A DNA stretch of 34,288 nucleotides from Gemmatimonadaceae bacterium (GTDB taxonomy: Bacteria > Gemmatimonadota > Gemmatimonadetes > Gemmatimonadales > Gemmatimonadaceae). The notes beneath the pieces were generated by a model. The model searched no databases. It worked only from the letters and a program-made list of their open reading frames with translations, and was not told where the DNA came from. Positions 31,907 to 34,288 of this stretch are shown piece by piece. A program made the translations under genes and the position numbers. Each line of letters opens with the position of its first letter. Positions within the stretch are counted from its first letter, which is position 1. The stretch covers positions 1 to 34,288 of the forward strand of contig DATLUQ010000023.1 in assembly GCA_035533015.1 (NCBI GenBank), in the 5' to 3' direction.

Positions 31907-32315
31907 CGACCGCTTGCCGGAGCAGGGCCAGTTCCCGTTGCCAGAATTCACGGTCACGCAACCCTGGGTGAGGCAGTGTGAGTCGTTCGTCGGCGACCGT
32001 GTGGTGGCCGAACGCGACGATGTCGAGGTCGAGCGTCCGCGGCCCCCAGCGAGCCGTGCGCTCGCGGCCGCCGTCGCGCTCGATGCCGTGGAGCGCGTCG
32101 AGCAGTTCGTGCGGCGTGAGGGTGGTGTCGATGGCGAGCATCTGGTTGAGATAGGGGCCCTGGCCCGGCGGTCCGAACGGCGGCGTCTCCTCCACCGGCG
32201 TTTCGGCCGTCACCCGGGTGCCCGGGAGTTTCCGGAGCGCTTGGCGCGCCGCGGCCAACGCGGCGTGGCGGTCTCCCAGGTTCGAGCCGAGCGCGATGAA
32301 CGCCACCTCACCCAT
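31899..32315 (-). CDS. folK: 6-hydroxymethyl-7,8-dihydropterin pyrophosphokinase
   Basis: A 138-residue FolK. It opens with FIALGSNLGDR (6-16), and the signature RWGPRTLDLDIV (89-100) contains the Mg-binding aspartates D96 and D98. ETPPFGPPGQGPYLNQ is the pterin-binding stretch and LPHPGLRDREF (114-124) the closing motif. It transfers pyrophosphate from ATP to 6-hydroxymethyl-dihydropterin in folate synthesis. The start ATG 32315 overlaps folB by 8 bases, placing the two consecutive pathway steps in one operon. Length is slightly short but complete. Confidence 0.96.
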   Translation of the reverse strand: MGEVAFIALGSNLGDRHAALAAARQALRKLPGTRVTAETPVEETPPFGPPGQGPYLNQMLAIDTTLTPHELLDALHGIERDGGRERTARWGPRTLDLDIVAFGHHTVADERLTLPHPGLRDREFWQRELALLRQAVDG

Positions 32316-32667
32316 CGATCGGGCGCGCGATGGCGACTTCGACGTAGTCGAGCGGCGCGCCGAGCGGCACGTGGGGCTTGCGCACGCGGACCTCGACGCG
32401 AGCCACCCCGTCCACGGCGAGCGCTCCGGCCGCCACGCGCTCGGCGATCTGTTCGAGGAACTCGCGCGGCGACTCCGCGACGGCATTTCGGGCGGCATCA
32501 TGCAGCCCGCGGTAGTCCACCACGTCGGCATCACCGGGCGCGACCCACGCGCTGAGGTCCACCTCCAGCGGTTGCGGATGCTGCTGTTCGTGGGGAAGGA
32601 TGCCCACGGTGAGGTGGAAGCGCATCCCGCGCAGCGTGATGCGGTCGTGGCCCGGCAGCTCGTTCAT
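32308..32667 (-). CDS. folB: Dihydroneopterin aldolase
   Basis: A 119-residue FolB. Conserved segments are [20 protein letters not shown] (10-29), with the catalytic-site Glu27 in [16 protein letters not shown] (49-60) and the C-terminal [19 protein letters not shown] containing the active-site Lys. It converts dihydroneopterin to 6-hydroxymethyl-dihydropterin and glycolaldehyde, the substrate of FolK encoded next. The ATG at 32667 overlaps the stop of the receptor gene upstream by 4 bases. folP is not in the window. Confidence 0.95.
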   Translation of the reverse strand: MNELPGHDRITLRGMRFHLTVGILPHEQQHPQPLEVDLSAWVAPGDADVVDYRGLHDAARNAVAESPREFLEQIAERVAAGALAVDGVARVEVRVRKPHVPLGAPLDYVEVAIARPIDG

Positions 32668-34288
32668 GTGACGCTCGTGATGCGGTGGGTGAGTTCGCTC
32701 AGGTAGACGGTTACACCGCGCAGTTCCTGGATGGCGCCTTCCAACTCGCGGAGCGCGACGGCCTGGTCCTTGGCCGACGAGATCACGTTCTCGGCGCCCG
32801 TGCGATTGCGTTGGGAAATGACGGCGATGCGGGCCACGCGCTCGCGCAGCCTGCCGAACTCGAGTTCCTGGTCGCGCGACGTGCGGGCGATGCGCTGGGC
32901 GCCGCCCGCCGCGGCGGCGGTGGCGGTGACGATGAGGTCGAGCGCCGACCGGGCCGACTCGGACAGCGACTCGGCGTCGCTGACGATGGCCTGGCCGCGT
33001 CCCATCTGGAGCGCGACGCGGCGCATCTGTTCCTCGAATCCCATGAGCACGTCACTGGCGTCGTCGGCGGCGCGAGCGCTCTGCTCGGCGAGCTTGTGGA
33101 CCTCGTCGGCGACGACCGCAAACCCCTGGCCGTGTTCGCCGGCCCGGGCCGCCTCGATGGCGGCGTTGAGTGCCAGCAGGTTGGTCTGGTCGGCCAGCGA
33201 TCGGATGACAGATATGAATTCAGTTATACGCCTGGTGGCCTGGGCGAGCACCTCCACCTGGCTCGCGCTCTCGCCCACGAACCCCTTGGCGTTCACCAGA
33301 CGCTCGATGGCGGTGGCGATCGTGAACCGGTGCTCACCGGCGATCTCGGTGGCCCGTTGACTCGCCTCGGCCGCGTCGTTGCCGTCGCGCACCACCCCGG
33401 CCGTGGCTTCGTGGAGCGCCGTCGTCGCGTCGAGGCTGCGGTCGATCTGTTCGTTCTCCTCCACCACGCCCCGACCCATGTCGGCGATCGTCTTGGCCAC
33501 GGTCTCGCCGCCGGCGCGCAGCGCGCGGGCCGACTCGGTAAGCGTGTCGAGCTGGGAACTCACGCGCGTCATCGCGTCAAGCAGCGGCTGCCGGAGGTCG
33601 TGAATGTGCAACGTGGTGGCGAGCTGGTTGGCGAACCGCCGGATGAGCCCGACCTCCTTGAGGGAGTAGGCGTTGCGTTTGTGGTGGGCCAGTTCGAGCA
33701 GCCCGACGTTGTGGTCGCCGAACCGCAGCGGGATCACGGCGATGCTCTCCACGTCGGTCGGCGGCGCATCGAGGCGCGGATCGTGGGGCGCGTCGGCCAC
33801 GATCACGGGCTGCCCGCTGCCCAGGGCGTCGCGGCGCAGCCGCTCCGTGGCCCCCGCCGGCAACGCCCCGCGCCCGTCGACACCGCCGTCGTGGCTCCAT
33901 ACCAACGACAGCTGGCCGTTCTGCAGCCGGAAAATGGTGAACGTCCGCCAGTCCACGAGCCGGTGGGCGAGCGCTTCGATGCGCCGAAACGCGTCGGACA
34001 ACCCCACATCGGAAGAGACGATCTGCTCCATCGCGAGGATCTTGTTCAGCTCCTCGGCCGCCACGGATTCCTCGAGAATGCGCTTGAGGAGGAGGCCCGC
34101 GAGCCCCAGCACGACGCCGATCAGCACCCAGCCCGCGGGCCCGAATTCGCTGACCGTGACGAGGATGACGGCGACGGCGATCGCCCCCGCCCCGAACCCG
34201 ATCACCTCGTACCGCAGGATCAACGACTTCTCTTCCTCGAGCAGCTTGTCGCGGAAGACGAGCGTGAAATAGAGCAGCGCGCGGCTGG
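32664..34288 (-). CDS. GAF-domain methyl-accepting signal receptor (5' end outside window)
   Basis: At least 541 codons, open to the right edge. The visible part begins [20 protein letters not shown], then two close membrane helices (about 27-45 and 50-68) and a GAF domain (about 85-225; [26 protein letters not shown]). A long coiled coil leads to the signalling tip [20 protein letters not shown], the hallmark of methyl-accepting chemotaxis proteins that contact CheA/CheW. No HAMP domain is evident. The TTG at 34223 could be a start, but the reading frame and hydrophobic sequence continue upstream of it, so I treat the gene as partial. Its stop overlaps folB. No che gene is present, so a chemotaxis role is inferred. 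Confidence 0.88.
   Translation of the reverse strand, partial: SRALLYFTLVFRDKLLEEEKSLILRYEVIGFGAGAIAVAVILVTVSEFGPAGWVLIGVVLGLAGLLLKRILEESVAAEELNKILAMEQIVSSDVGLSDAFRRIEALAHRLVDWRTFTIFRLQNGQLSLVWSHDGGVDGRGALPAGATERLRRDALGSGQPVIVADAPHDPRLDAPPTDVESIAVIPLRFGDHNVGLLELAHHKRNAYSLKEVGLIRRFANQLATTLHIHDLRQPLLDAMTRVSSQLDTLTESARALRAGGETVAKTIADMGRGVVEENEQIDRSLDATTALHEATAGVVRDGNDAAEASQRATEIAGEHRFTIATAIERLVNAKGFVGESASQVEVLAQATRRITEFISVIRSLADQTNLLALNAAIEAARAGEHGQGFAVVADEVHKLAEQSARAADDASDVLMGFEEQMRRVALQMGRGQAIVSDAESLSESARSALDLIVTATAAAAGGAQRIARTSRDQELEFGRLRERVARIAVISQRNRTGAENVISSAKDQAVALRELEGAIQELRGVTVYLSELTHRITSVT

Noticed and set aside
1-34288. CRISPR array, insertion sequence, prophage or integration site
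   Set aside because: I read the window for direct repeats, transposase or phage motifs and attachment repeats at the tRNA and saw none.

Overview
The window is GC-rich bacterial chromosome with dense, mostly minus-strand gene packing and many 1-8 base gene overlaps. It holds housekeeping genes (aspS, rlmN, ybeY, phoH, rplU, rpmA, rng, recQ, folB, folK, one tRNA-Leu) and acyl-CoA/B12 metabolism. I see no insertion sequence, prophage, CRISPR array or rRNA. An outer-membrane-barrel-like protein and signal-peptide proteins point to a diderm. The gene content and style fit Gemmatimonadota or a relative, but that placement is inference from family resemblance, not from a marker comparison.

Layout, left to right. 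1-2149 (minus): start of an MFS/UMF1-type transporter, a tRNA-Leu(CAA) with its own promoter, then an ECF sigma factor, zinc-finger anti-sigma factor and Spy/CpxP-like periplasmic protein that form a stress module. 2195-4240 (plus): a glycerophosphodiester phosphodiesterase and a flavin monooxygenase-like protein, probably on a leaderless transcript. 4285-5015 (minus): rplU-rpmA with a clear promoter and terminator. 5047-12738 (minus): RNase G, a doubtful small frame, acyl-CoA dehydrogenase, RecQ and a large U32-family protein. 12827-13534 (minus): a secreted protein of unknown role.

13609-28783 (minus) is one 15-kb run of 14 genes, most of them overlapping: aspS, phoH, a PgpH-like HD phosphodiesterase, ybeY, two CorC/HlyC-type CBS membrane proteins, meaB, mutase large subunit, a SAM methyltransferase, mutase small (B12) subunit, acyl-CoA carboxylase beta subunit, AtuA, an AtuA C-terminal-domain protein and a small membrane protein. 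The mutase looks like methylmalonyl-CoA mutase at first sight, but its two substrate-pocket positions carry Phe and Gln, the isobutyryl-CoA mutase pattern. With MeaB, an MCC/geranyl-CoA-type carboxylase subunit and the uncharacterised AtuA family, this is the best candidate here for an undescribed branched acyl-CoA pathway.

28999-31010 (plus): a barrel-like outer-membrane protein and rlmN, again with a leaderless-type promoter. 30936-34288 (minus): a LytR_C-domain protein whose 3' end overlaps rlmN tail-to-tail, YqeK-like HD hydrolase, folK, folB and a GAF/methyl-accepting receptor cut by the window edge. Promoter-like elements recur as TAnnnT boxes 5-7 bases before start codons, and only one gene has a strong Shine-Dalgarno sequence, so leaderless translation looks common in this genome.
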